Below are positions 1 to 7,679 of a DNA stretch of 64,000 nt, piece after piece. The notes below the pieces were generated by a model, which was given only the letters and a program-made list of their open reading frames with translations, was not told where the DNA came from and did no database searches. Source of the DNA: Streptomyces leeuwenhoekii (GTDB taxonomy: Bacteria > Actinomycetota > Actinomycetes > Streptomycetales > Streptomycetaceae); the NCBI RefSeq assembly GCF_001013905.1, contig NZ_LN831790.1:7020001-7084000 (forward strand), given 5' to 3'. The position numbers and the translations under genes are program-made. Within the stretch, counting starts at the first letter, position 1. The number at the start of each line of letters is the position of its first letter.

Positions 1-180
1 GGGAGGGCTGAACACCGCGGGCGGTACGGCCATCGCGGCCATGCCGAAGCCCATGAGGGCCTCGCCGCCCGCCTCGCGGCGCTGCTCCCCGGCGCCGCCG
101 CGCATCCGCAGCAGGCAGTAGGCACCGGCCGCCGCGCACAGCGCCACCAGTGCCCAGCCGGACGACCCCCCTGTGTGCAT
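1..180 (-). CDS. DUF5134 membrane protein, N-terminal part only (cut by window start)
   Basis: The minus strand reads from an ATG at 180 through the window edge for 60 codons without a stop. The peptide starts MHTGGSSGWALVALCAAAG and continues with YCLLRM and EALMGFGMAAMAVPPAVF, which matches what I know of the start of actinobacterial DUF5134 integral membrane proteins: a first hydrophobic helix at about residues 8-24, then a short polar loop and a second helix. The function of this family is not established. It is divergent from the FUSC gene, sharing a roughly 190-bp upstream region. Only the N-terminus is visible, so membrane topology cannot be judged further. Confidence 0.75.
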   Translation of the reverse strand, partial: MHTGGSSGWALVALCAAAGAYCLLRMRGGAGEQRREAGGEALMGFGMAAMAVPPAVFSPP

Positions 181-344
181 GCGTGCCTCCCGCTCGCCCG
201 AGGCCGGGCCGCCGCTCAGGGGAGGTTCCCGGCCGTCGTCCTCCCCGACGATCGGTCAAGGGCTGCCCCGGCGGTGCGGCGCGCACGCGAGCGCAAGGAT
301 GTACGCGGGGAGCACTGGAGGGCTCACAGCGCCGCCCGGTTTTA

Positions 345-371
345 TTTCACGAGTAAAACACCTGTTAAAGT
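345..371 (+). promoter_or_regulatory. Putative MarR-type operator and promoter of the FUSC-MarR gene
   Basis: Just before the FUSC start there is an unusually AT-rich stretch with the imperfect dyad TTTCAC-GA-GTAAAA (345-358, five of six pairs) and a small AACA-CC-TGTT dyad (357-366). TAAAGT at 366-371 could serve as a -10 box, which would put transcription start close to the ATG at 378, and no clear Shine-Dalgarno is seen. An autoregulated, possibly leaderless promoter is an inference; the dyads are short. Confidence 0.35.
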
Positions 372-377
372 ATGTGT

Positions 378-2654
378 ATGAGCAGTGCGACCCCCACCTC
401 CGCGACCCCGCTCCGTCGGCGTCTGCCACTGGCCGGCGTGCTGCGCCCCGGACGCCCCTCCGACATCTGGTTCAAACCCGCCCTGAGCGTGGTCGCCGCC
501 GTCGCCCCGCCCAACCTGATCCTGCTGGCGCTCGGCCGGCTCGACCTCGCGATGTACACCATGGCCGGGTCGCTGTGCGCCCTGTACGCCCACAACCGCC
601 CCTACGCCGCCCGCGCCCGGGTCCTGGCCTGGGTGGTGCTCGGCATGCTCGGCGGCGTCGCCGTCGCTCTGGTCACGGCCTCGCTCACCCGCGACGCCGT
701 CGTGCTGGTGACCGTCGGCGCCCTGCTGGCAGCCGCGCAGAAGGTTCTGTGCGACGCCACCCGCGTCGGCCCGCCCGGCAACGTCGTCCTCACCTTCATC
801 AGCTCCGCCTCCCTCTTCGCGCCGCAGTCCCTCGGCCAGGTCCCCGGCCATCTGGCGCTGGCCGCCGCCGCGGGCGCCTGGGCCTGGCTCGTCGGCATGG
901 CACCCGCGCTGCTGCGTCCCACCGGCCCGGAGCGCCGCGCCACCGCCCACGCCCTGAACGCCACCGCCGCGTACGCCGAAGCGCACGGCGCCGACGAGGG
1001 GCGCGCCCGGGCGGCGCGCGCCGCCGGATACGCCGCCGTCCAGGCCGCCTGGCAGACGCTGCTGTCGCTGCCGGCCAACAGCGCCCGCGCCACGACCCGG
1101 CACGCCTTGGAGCGGCTCGTCGTCCGCGCCGAGGTCGCCCTCGCCGCGCCCGCCGACGCCGACCCCGAGCGGCTGCGCACCTGGGCCCGCGCCCTGCGCG
1201 GCACCGGACGCGTCCCCCGGACCGGAGACCCGCGCACCGGCGACGCCCGCACCGGCGACTCCCGGGCCGCCGCGGACGAACTCCTCGGCGTGGAGGCCGA
1301 GCTCGGCGCCCGCCCCGTGCCGCTGTGGCACCGTCTGGTCCCGCTGGCCCCGCTCGGTGTGCGCACCGCCCTCGGCTGCGCCCTGGCCGGTTACGCCTCG
1401 CTCGCCCTCGGCATCGGCCGCCCCTACTGGGCCCTGGTCACGGCCGCCGCCCTCTACCAGGCCAACCTCACCCTCACCTGGAGCCGGGCCGTCCAGCGGG
1501 TCGTCGGCAACCTGGGCGGAGCCCTCGTCTTCGCCGCCGTGGCCCCGCTGGCCCACCTCGGCCAGGCCGCCCTGGTCCTGTGCTGTCTGCTGTTCGCCTT
1601 CGGGGCCGAGGCGCTCATCAGCCGCAACTACTGGCTCGGCACGCTCTGCGTCACCCCGATGGCGCTGCTCATCACCGAGTTCACCGGCTACCAGGAACCC
1701 GGCGCGCTGATCACCGAGCGGATCGTCGACACCCTGGTCGGCGCGCTGGTCGGCTTCGCCGCCGCCGTGGCCGTCACCAACCGGCGCGCGGGCGACCGCG
1801 TCGAGCGCGCGGTGGCCGTCGCGGACCGCGCCCGTGAGCGCGCCGCCCGCCTGCTGGCCGAGCCCCATGCGGCGCCCGGCGCCCTGGACGCCGCCCACCG
1901 CGCCTTGGCCGCCGCACTGGTCGAACTGCGGGCCACCGCCGACGCCGCGGCCGGTGAGTGGTGGCAGCGCGCGCTGCCCCAGGAGAGGGTGGTGCGCGCC
2001 GAGCAGGCCGGACACCGTACGCTCGCGGCCATGGTCCGCCGCCGGACCGACGCGGCCGGACCAGGACGCGGGGACGACGACGGAGGACGTACGGCCATGA
2101 CGGCAAGCGGTGGGCGCCCGGTGGACGAGGGCACCGGGGCGGGTACGGCGGCGGGGGACACCGTGGCCGCGGTGGTCCGGCAGTGGCGGGCCGTCCGCCC
2201 CGGTCTCGACACCGGACCCATGGAGATCATCGGCCGCATCAACCGCTGCGCCGCCCTCCTCCAGCAGGCCGAAGACGCCCCGCTGCGCCGGGCCGGCCTG
2301 AGCCGCGCCGAGTTCGACCTGCTGGGGGCCCTGCGCCGCACCGGTCACGAGCTCACCCCGGGGGAGCTGGCCCGCGAGACCTTCTCCTCGGGCGCCGCCG
2401 TCACCAAGCGCCTCAAGCAGCTCACCGAGCGCGGCCTGGTCGAGCGCCGCGGCGACACCCGCGACCGCCGGGTCGCCCACCTCCGCCTCACGGACGCCGG
2501 CCGCGACCTCGTCGACGGCATCCTGCCCGAGCAGCTCGCCTACGAGACCGCCGTGCTGTCCGGCATGGACGGCCCGCGGCGGGACGACCTGGCCGCGCTG
2601 CTCGGGGAACTGCTCGGCCAGCTCGAAGGACGCCTGGACGCGCTGCGGGCCTGA
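378..2654 (+). CDS. FUSC-family permease continuous in frame with a MarR regulator
   Basis: One open frame of 758 residues. The first about 560 residues are an aromatic-acid-exporter/FUSC-type protein: a first block of hydrophobic helices at about 25-180, a long hydrophilic Ala/Arg-rich stretch, and a second helix block at about 320-440 (with SRNYWLGTL and TEFTGYQEPGAL) followed by a cytoplasmic helical tail. From about residue 574 it continues as a MarR protein with winged helix-turn-helix (LTPGELARETFSSGAAVTKR, wing RRGDTRDRRVAHLRLT). Normally these are separate neighbouring genes. Here no stop separates them; the ATG of the MarR part at 2097 sits in an ATGA context, so a one-base shift in the FUSC tail would restore an overlapping stop at 2098-2100. 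It is therefore either a true permease-regulator fusion or a tail indel. ATG 372 is an alternative start. Confidence 0.7.
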   Translation: MSSATPTSATPLRRRLPLAGVLRPGRPSDIWFKPALSVVAAVAPPNLILLALGRLDLAMYTMAGSLCALYAHNRPYAARARVLAWVVLGMLGGVAVALVTASLTRDAVVLVTVGALLAAAQKVLCDATRVGPPGNVVLTFISSASLFAPQSLGQVPGHLALAAAAGAWAWLVGMAPALLRPTGPERRATAHALNATAAYAEAHGADEGRARAARAAGYAAVQAAWQTLLSLPANSARATTRHALERLVVRAEVALAAPADADPERLRTWARALRGTGRVPRTGDPRTGDARTGDSRAAADELLGVEAELGARPVPLWHRLVPLAPLGVRTALGCALAGYASLALGIGRPYWALVTAAALYQANLTLTWSRAVQRVVGNLGGALVFAAVAPLAHLGQAALVLCCLLFAFGAEALISRNYWLGTLCVTPMALLITEFTGYQEPGALITERIVDTLVGALVGFAAAVAVTNRRAGDRVERAVAVADRARERAARLLAEPHAAPGALDAAHRALAAALVELRATADAAAGEWWQRALPQERVVRAEQAGHRTLAAMVRRRTDAAGPGRGDDDGGRTAMTASGGRPVDEGTGAGTAAGDTVAAVVRQWRAVRPGLDTGPMEIIGRINRCAALLQQAEDAPLRRAGLSRAEFDLLGALRRTGHELTPGELARETFSSGAAVTKRLKQLTERGLVERRGDTRDRRVAHLRLTDAGRDLVDGILPEQLAYETAVLSGMDGPRRDDLAALLGELLGQLEGRLDALRA
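2097..2654 (+). CDS. MarR-family transcriptional regulator (internal start in the same frame)
   Basis: The MarR module has its own ATG at 2097 with GGAGGA about 9 nt upstream, so a free 185-residue regulator is likely made whether or not the upstream frame is fused to it. Residues about 40-160 hold the canonical MarR fold: dimerisation helix, recognition helix in SSGAAVTKRLKQL, then a wing with DTRDRR. The likely job is to repress the FUSC exporter gene and sense an aromatic or phenolic ligand, by analogy with other MarR-permease pairs. This entry overlaps the fused frame deliberately. Confidence 0.6.
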   Translation: MTASGGRPVDEGTGAGTAAGDTVAAVVRQWRAVRPGLDTGPMEIIGRINRCAALLQQAEDAPLRRAGLSRAEFDLLGALRRTGHELTPGELARETFSSGAAVTKRLKQLTERGLVERRGDTRDRRVAHLRLTDAGRDLVDGILPEQLAYETAVLSGMDGPRRDDLAALLGELLGQLEGRLDALRA

Positions 2655-2711
2655 CCCCGGGGCAGCGGGGCAACGGGCCGCACAAGGACACCGGGGGTCG
2701 GAGCGCCGGTG

Positions 2712-3473
2712 TCAGTCCTGGTGCGCCCGGTACACCCCGAACATCGCCCCCTGCGGGTCCCGCAGCACCGCGATGCGCGGCCCCTCGGGAAGCGAGGTCG
2801 GCACCATGAGGACACTGCCGGAGCCGCCCGTGGCGTCGGCCGCCGCGGCGTCCACGTCCGCCACCGCGAAGTACGGCAGCCAGTGCGCCGGCACCTCGTG
2901 CGGGAACTTGTCGTCCATCGTCACCATGCCGCCGAATTCGGCGCCGCCCACGCGCCACCGGGGGTAGCGCTCCCCGCCGCCGACGCTCCAGCCGAAGACG
3001 GCGGCGTAGAAGTCCCGGGCCCGGGCGGGCTCGCGGGTCAGCAGCTCCACCCAGCCCAGCGCCCCGGCCGCGTGGAACAGTCCGGCGCCCGCAAAGGCAC
3101 GGGCCTGCCACACCTGGAACACCGCCCCGTCCGGATCCGCGGCCACCACGAAGCGGCCCGCGTCGAACACGTCCGCCGGGCCGAGCAGGACCGCCCCGCC
3201 GGCCTCCGCCACCCGGCGCGCGGCGTCGTCCGCGTCGTCCACGGCGAAGGAGACGTTCCACGCCACCGGCTGCGCCGGCTGGTACAGCGGGGTCAGTCCG
3301 GCCACCGCCGCGTCCCCGAGGTGCGCGATCGTGTAGCCGCCCGCCTGGAGCCGCGCGTCGATCGTCGGGCGCCAGCCGAACAGCTTGGTGTAGAACCGCT
3401 TGGCCGCCTCCACGTCGCTGGTCCCCAGCTCGGCCCAGCAGGGCCCGCCGGTCACCGGTCGGTCGAGCTTCAT
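2712..3473 (-). CDS. VOC family protein with two glyoxalase-like modules
   Basis: 253 residues starting MKLDRPVTGGPCWAEL. Two tandem vicinal-oxygen-chelate modules are visible: residues about 10-120 (CWAELGTSDVEAAKRFY ... DPDGAVFQVWQ) and about 135-250 (GWVELLTREPARARDFY ... DPQGAMFGVYR). This resembles the Streptomyces CFP32/27-kDa-antigen-like subgroup of glyoxalase/bleomycin-resistance proteins; the substrate is unknown. The ATG at 3473 is chosen because the two-module alignment begins there and the codons further upstream are not family-like. It is followed in the same direction (upstream side) by a second, single-module VOC gene, with 127 bp between them. Confidence 0.85.
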   Translation of the reverse strand: MKLDRPVTGGPCWAELGTSDVEAAKRFYTKLFGWRPTIDARLQAGGYTIAHLGDAAVAGLTPLYQPAQPVAWNVSFAVDDADDAARRVAEAGGAVLLGPADVFDAGRFVVAADPDGAVFQVWQARAFAGAGLFHAAGALGWVELLTREPARARDFYAAVFGWSVGGGERYPRWRVGGAEFGGMVTMDDKFPHEVPAHWLPYFAVADVDAAAADATGGSGSVLMVPTSLPEGPRIAVLRDPQGAMFGVYRAHQD

Positions 3474-3600
3474 GGCGTCGGGCGTCCCTTCCGCAGACCT
3501 GGCCAGGCCCCCCTCCAGCACGCTAAGCCTCCGCCCGGACTCCGGCCATCCGGCACCAAGGCACCGGCGCGGGCGGCCCGGCCCGGCAGCCCCGGGGAGC

Positions 3601-3993
3601 TCAGATGCCCGGCCGATACCGCAGCGGATGGTCCGCCGGCACCTCCACCAGCACGATCTGCGTCCCGTCCGGATCCGCGATCCACATCTCCACCAGCCCC
3701 CACGGCTCCCGCACCGGGGGCCGGGTGATCTCCACGCCCCGCGCCCGCAGCTCCTCGTGGGCCGCGGTGACATCCCCGACCTGGAGCCACAGCCGCACGG
3801 CCGGGGAGGGCGGGGTGTCGGAGCGGCCGGAGACCTCCAGGAAGCCGCCGCCCAGGAAGTAGACCGTGCCGCGCTCCGGGCCCGTACCGAACTCCCGGTA
3901 GACGGCCAGGCCCAGTCGCTCGCCGTAGAAGGCGCGGGAACGTTCGGGATCGGTGGGGCGGAGCAGGATCCTGCTGCCGAGTACGTGGACCAT
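3601..3993 (-). CDS. VOC family protein, single glyoxalase-like domain
   Basis: 130 residues, MVHVLGSRILLRPTDPERSR at the start, one VOC domain over its whole length with the typical RAFYGERLGLAVYRE helix-strand start and an IADPDGTQIVLVEVP end. Such proteins bind a divalent metal through residues from the paired beta-alpha-beta units; the reaction is not predictable here. It lies upstream of another VOC gene on the same strand, and divergent from the GNAT gene with only about 70 bp between start codons, so the two share a control region. Confidence 0.85.
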   Translation of the reverse strand: MVHVLGSRILLRPTDPERSRAFYGERLGLAVYREFGTGPERGTVYFLGGGFLEVSGRSDTPPSPAVRLWLQVGDVTAAHEELRARGVEITRPPVREPWGLVEMWIADPDGTQIVLVEVPADHPLRYRPGI

Positions 3994-4064
3994 GCACCCG
4001 GAGCCTAACGGCAGCGTTACGCTCGTCCGTGCCCACGCCGCGCCCGAGAACGGGAGACACCACC

Positions 4065-4604
4065 ATGGCCACCACCACGACCGGACTGACGTTCCGCGAC
4101 GCCGCCGACGCCGACGTGGACGAGCTCGTCGCGCTCATCGAGTCGGCCTACCGCGGGGAGTCCAGCCGGGCCGGGTGGACCACCGAGGCGGACATCCTCC
4201 AGGGGCAGCGCACCGACCCGGAGGGCGTGCGGGAGGTCATCACGTCGCCCGACAGCCGGCTGCTGACGGTGGAGCGGGACGGGCGGATCGTGGCCTGCTG
4301 CCAGCTCGAGCACCGCGGGCAGTACGCCTACTTCGGGATGTTCGCGGTCAGCCCGGCGCTCCAGGGCGCGGGCCTGGGCAAGACCGTCATCGCCGAGGCC
4401 GAGCGGCAGGCCCGTGAGACCTGGGGCGTGACGGAGATGCACATGACCGTGATCTCCGTCCGCGAGGAACTCATCGCCTGGTACGAGCGCCGCGGCTACC
4501 GCCGTACGGGACGCATGACGCCCTTCCCGTACGGCGACGAGCGTTTCGGCGTTCCCCAGCGCGCCGACCTGCGGTTCGAGCTGCTGGTCAAGCCGCTGGT
4601 GTGA
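4065..4604 (+). CDS. GNAT family N-acetyltransferase
   Basis: 179 residues with a GNAT fold: N-terminal LTFRDAADADVDELVALIES, acetyl-CoA binding motif A in AVSPALQGAGLGKTVIAEA (about residues 98-116, Q/R-x-x-G-x-G/A pattern), and a C-terminal YERRGYRRTGRM segment. The acceptor is unknown. ATG 4065 is preceded by GGGAGA at a good distance; an earlier in-frame ATG at 4029 has no family support. The gene ends three bases before the stop of the convergent GDPD gene. Confidence 0.88.
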   Translation: MATTTTGLTFRDAADADVDELVALIESAYRGESSRAGWTTEADILQGQRTDPEGVREVITSPDSRLLTVERDGRIVACCQLEHRGQYAYFGMFAVSPALQGAGLGKTVIAEAERQARETWGVTEMHMTVISVREELIAWYERRGYRRTGRMTPFPYGDERFGVPQRADLRFELLVKPLV

Positions 4605-4607
4605 TCC

Positions 4608-5291
4608 TCACGCGGTGAAGCGGCCGGTGCGCTTGATCTCCGGGCGGTCGGTGGTCGCGCCGTCCAGGCCCAGGGCCCGTACCAGGCGCAGGTGGTCCTG
4701 GGTGTTCACCACCCAGGCGAAGACCCTCAGGCCCGCCGCGCGTGCCAGCCCCACGATCTCCAGGGTGATCCGGTTGATGTCCAGGCAGAGGGTGGCGGCC
4801 CCGGCCTCGACGGCGCGCTCCACGACCTCGGGGCCGTAGTACTGGGCCACCAGCGCCGTCCGCACCCCCGGCACCAGACGCGCGACCTCCATGATCGCCT
4901 CCGGGTGGAAGGAGATCACCTCCACCCGGCCTGCCAGGTCCCGCCGGCGCATCACCTCCGCCAGCGTCCGCGCCGCCGCCACGTCCTTGATCTCGGCCTG
5001 GAGCGGCACCGACACCGCGTCCAGCACCTCTTCGAAGACCGGGACCCGCTCGCCGTGGCCCGCGTCCAGGGCGCGCAGCTCGGCGAGGGTCTTGCCGGCG
5101 ATCGGGCCGGTGCCGTCGGTCGTCCGGTCCACGTCCGCGTCGTGCATGACGACCAGGGCGCCGTCCTTGCTCAGGTGCAGGTCGAGTTCGACGACGTCGA
5201 GTCCGGCCTGCTCGGCGGCGACGAAGGAACGCAGGGTGTTCTCCGGCTCGACACCCATGACTCCGCGGTGACCGATGGTGAGGAAGTTCAA
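4608..5291 (-). CDS. Glycerophosphodiester phosphodiesterase
   Basis: 227 residues. The GDPD TIM-barrel signature is clear: IGHRGVMGVEPENTLRSF (catalytic His and Arg-Gly, Glu-Asn), ELDLHLSKDGALVVMHD (metal-binding Glu/Asp and second catalytic His), then DRTTDGTG. It should hydrolyse glycerophosphodiesters to glycerol 3-phosphate and an alcohol. There is no signal peptide, so a cytoplasmic enzyme is likely. The start is taken as the TTG at 5291 (encoding MNFLTIGHRG), since the family begins about there and a GGAAGCGAG stretch lies upstream; no closer ATG fits. Confidence 0.87.
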   Translation of the reverse strand: MNFLTIGHRGVMGVEPENTLRSFVAAEQAGLDVVELDLHLSKDGALVVMHDADVDRTTDGTGPIAGKTLAELRALDAGHGERVPVFEEVLDAVSVPLQAEIKDVAAARTLAEVMRRRDLAGRVEVISFHPEAIMEVARLVPGVRTALVAQYYGPEVVERAVEAGAATLCLDINRITLEIVGLARAAGLRVFAWVVNTQDHLRLVRALGLDGATTDRPEIKRTGRFTA

Positions 5292-5496
5292 GGTCCGACT
5301 CGCTTCCGTCGACTGCGGCGGGCAGGTCCGCAGCGTAACGCCGGTCGGTGCTCCCTCCCCGCTTCGGTGTGCCCGACAGGAAAACATGCGGTGAAGGCGG
5401 GGGTCGGGCAGGATATTTTCCTGAGGTGCCCCTTGCTGAGAGAAACCCCGTACGCATACGGTGTGCCCACGCGAGTTCTCCTGTGGAGGATGGGAC

Positions 5497-6894
5497 ATGA
5501 CGGAAATTCTTGTGCAGGTGGGTGCGGAGGAAAGGGTTCCTCCGGTGGCCAGGGTGGTGGAGCACCCGGCATGGCCCGTGCTCAAGGATGCCGTGGAGCA
5601 GATCCGGCCATGGCAGTCCAAGGACGGGTCGATCGACTTCGACGCCGAGGGCGCCCCGCGGCGCGCCGAGGCCGAGGACGCCGTACGCCGAGTCGCCGGC
5701 GCCGTCGAGGAGCTGTCCCCGCTGCTCCCGCACGACCGCGCCTACCACGAGGCCCTCGTGAAGGACCTGCGCCGCTGGGCCGAGGACGGCTTCCAGGTAC
5801 CCGACTTCCTGGACTCGCTGCTGGCCTTCCAGCCGGCCGCCGACCGCCGGGACGGCCTCCAGCACCTGGTCGTCTTCCCGATGTACACCCAGAACGGCAA
5901 CCCCGACCGCAACCTGGAGGCGGTCGTGCTGCGCATGGTCTGGCCGGAGTGGCTGGCCGAGCTGGAGCGCACCCGCTACGACAACCCGCTGTTCTGCGGC
6001 ATCACCTTCGAGGACTTCACGGCCGGGTACGACACCAACTCCGCCGTCCTCTTCCCCGAGACCATCGCCGTGCGCGAGGCCCCCGAACGCTTCACCTGGG
6101 GCGGCATCTTCTGCGACCGCGAGGCCGCCCGCTTCCGCCGGGTCACCGCCGCCGCCGTCGACATCCTGGGCCTCGAGCTGCCCGAGGACGTCGCCGCCAT
6201 GGTCCACGACCAGAAGCGCTGCGAAGAGGCGTTCGTGCTGTGGGACATGATCCACGACCGCACCCACAGCCACGGCGACCTGCCGTTCGACCCGTTCATG
6301 ATCAAGCAGCGCCAGCCGTTCTGGATGTACGGACTGGAGGAGCTGCGCTGCGACCTCACCGCCTTCAAGGAGGCCGTGAAGCTGGCGGCCGACGGCGTCC
6401 CGCAGGCCCGTGACGTGCAGTACGCGGTGCTGTTCGACCGCATGTTCCGCTTCCCGGTCACCGGCGAGCGGGTCCGCAACTACGACGGCCTCGGCGGCCA
6501 GCTCCTCTTCGCCTACCTGCACAAGCACGACGTCGTGCGCTGGACCGACAACAAGCTCTCGATCGACTGGGAGCGCGCCCCGCAGGTCACCAACCAGTTG
6601 TGCGCCGAGATCGAGAAGCTGTACCGGGACGGCATCGACCGGCCCAAGCTCGTCCACTGGTTCGCCGGGTACGAGCTGGTCTCCGCCTATCTGGCCCCGC
6701 ACCCCGGCTCGAAGTGGGCCAAGGGACCGGACGCCCTGGACCTGACCCAGCCGCCGCGCAAGCTCGTGGACGACGTGCTTCCGGACGAGTTTCCGCTGAG
6801 CATGTTCTACGAGGCGCTGTCCAAGAAACTGAAGAACGTGATCGCCTCCACCAAGGGCATCACGGCGGACGGCACGGAGCGGGTGGCCGCGTGA
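5497..6894 (+). CDS. DUF6421 family protein, possible metallohydrolase
   Basis: 465 residues beginning MTEILVQVGAEERVPP, with GGAGGATGGGAC before the ATG. I recognise it as the Streptomyces DUF6421 family, which has no established role. Two short motifs stand out: HDRTHSHG at residues 253-260 and LEELRCDL at 280-287. HDxxH followed 24 residues later by EE-R-D looks like a gluzincin arrangement (HExxH...E) and recalls the EECRAE-type second motif of M49-like peptidases. This is my inference, with Asp in place of the usual Glu base. No signal peptide or membrane segment. It heads a coupled operon with an SDR and a threonine aldolase-like gene. Confidence 0.85.
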   Translation: MTEILVQVGAEERVPPVARVVEHPAWPVLKDAVEQIRPWQSKDGSIDFDAEGAPRRAEAEDAVRRVAGAVEELSPLLPHDRAYHEALVKDLRRWAEDGFQVPDFLDSLLAFQPAADRRDGLQHLVVFPMYTQNGNPDRNLEAVVLRMVWPEWLAELERTRYDNPLFCGITFEDFTAGYDTNSAVLFPETIAVREAPERFTWGGIFCDREAARFRRVTAAAVDILGLELPEDVAAMVHDQKRCEEAFVLWDMIHDRTHSHGDLPFDPFMIKQRQPFWMYGLEELRCDLTAFKEAVKLAADGVPQARDVQYAVLFDRMFRFPVTGERVRNYDGLGGQLLFAYLHKHDVVRWTDNKLSIDWERAPQVTNQLCAEIEKLYRDGIDRPKLVHWFAGYELVSAYLAPHPGSKWAKGPDALDLTQPPRKLVDDVLPDEFPLSMFYEALSKKLKNVIASTKGITADGTERVAA

Positions 6895-6932
6895 GCGGCC
6901 GCACCACGGACAAGGCTCGGGAGGCGAGGACC

Positions 6933-7679
6933 ATGGGGAACGGGGCGCTCGACGGCGCGGTGATCGCGGTGGCCGGTGCGGGCGGACCCGCCGGCCGGGC
7001 CGCGCTGCTGCGGCTCGCCGAGGCGGGGGCGACCGTCGTCGGCTCGGACAACGACCCGCAGCGGCTGGCGGAGGCCGTGGACGCGGCGCGCTACGCGCAC
7101 GGCGGAGCCACGGTCACCGGCGAGACGGTCGACCTGCTCGACCTGGACGCCACCAAGGGCTGGGCGGACCGGATCGAGAAGGAGTACGGCCGCGTCGACG
7201 GCCTGGTCCATCTCGTCGGCGGCTGGCGCGGCAGCCAGACCTTCACCAAGACGAACCTCGACGACTGGGACCTCCTCGAGAAGCTGCTGATCCGCACGGT
7301 GCAGCACACCTCCCTCGCCTTCCACGAGCCGCTCCAGCGCAGCGACCGCGGACGCTACGTCCTGATCAGCGCCGCGGGCGCCACCAAGCCCACCGCGGGC
7401 AACGCCGCCTACTCGGCCGCCAAGGCCGCCGCCGAGGCGTGGACACTGGCCATGGCCGACTACTTCCGCAAGGCGGGGGGCGAGCAGGGGCCGACGTCCG
7501 CGGCTGCGATCCTGGTGGTGAAGGCGTTGGTGCACGACGCGATGCGCGCCGAGCGCCCCAACGCGAAGTTCGCGGGCTTCACGGACGTCGGGGATCTGGC
7601 CGAGGCCGTCGCCGGCGTCTGGGACAAGCCCGCCGCGGAAGTGAACGGAACCCGTCTGTGGCTGACCGAGAAGCCGTGA
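6933..7679 (+). CDS. SDR family NAD(P)-dependent oxidoreductase
   Basis: 248 residues, MGNGALDGAVIAVAGAGGPA at the start. The Rossmann glycine motif is GAGGPAG, and the catalytic Ser and Tyr-x3-Lys are in LISAAG and AAYSAAKAA, so this is a classical short-chain dehydrogenase/reductase. The substrate is unknown. The ATG at 6933 has a strong GGGAGGCGAGG site; an in-frame GTG at 6891 overlaps the DUF6421 stop (GTGA) and would add 14 residues. The stop overlaps the next start by four bases, so DUF6421, SDR and the aldolase are probably one transcript with coupled translation. Confidence 0.87.
   Translation: MGNGALDGAVIAVAGAGGPAGRAALLRLAEAGATVVGSDNDPQRLAEAVDAARYAHGGATVTGETVDLLDLDATKGWADRIEKEYGRVDGLVHLVGGWRGSQTFTKTNLDDWDLLEKLLIRTVQHTSLAFHEPLQRSDRGRYVLISAAGATKPTAGNAAYSAAKAAAEAWTLAMADYFRKAGGEQGPTSAAAILVVKALVHDAMRAERPNAKFAGFTDVGDLAEAVAGVWDKPAAEVNGTRLWLTEKP

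Noticed and set aside
342..2480. Long open frame on the minus strand opposite the FUSC-MarR gene
   Set aside because: The translation is Gly/Arg/Ala-biased low-complexity sequence without family features, a usual antisense shadow in high-GC DNA.
5420..5470. TPP-riboswitch-like CTGAGAGAAACCCC before the DUF6421 gene
   Set aside because: The second conserved TPP arm and the closing P1 helix are absent, and the operon has no thiamine gene.
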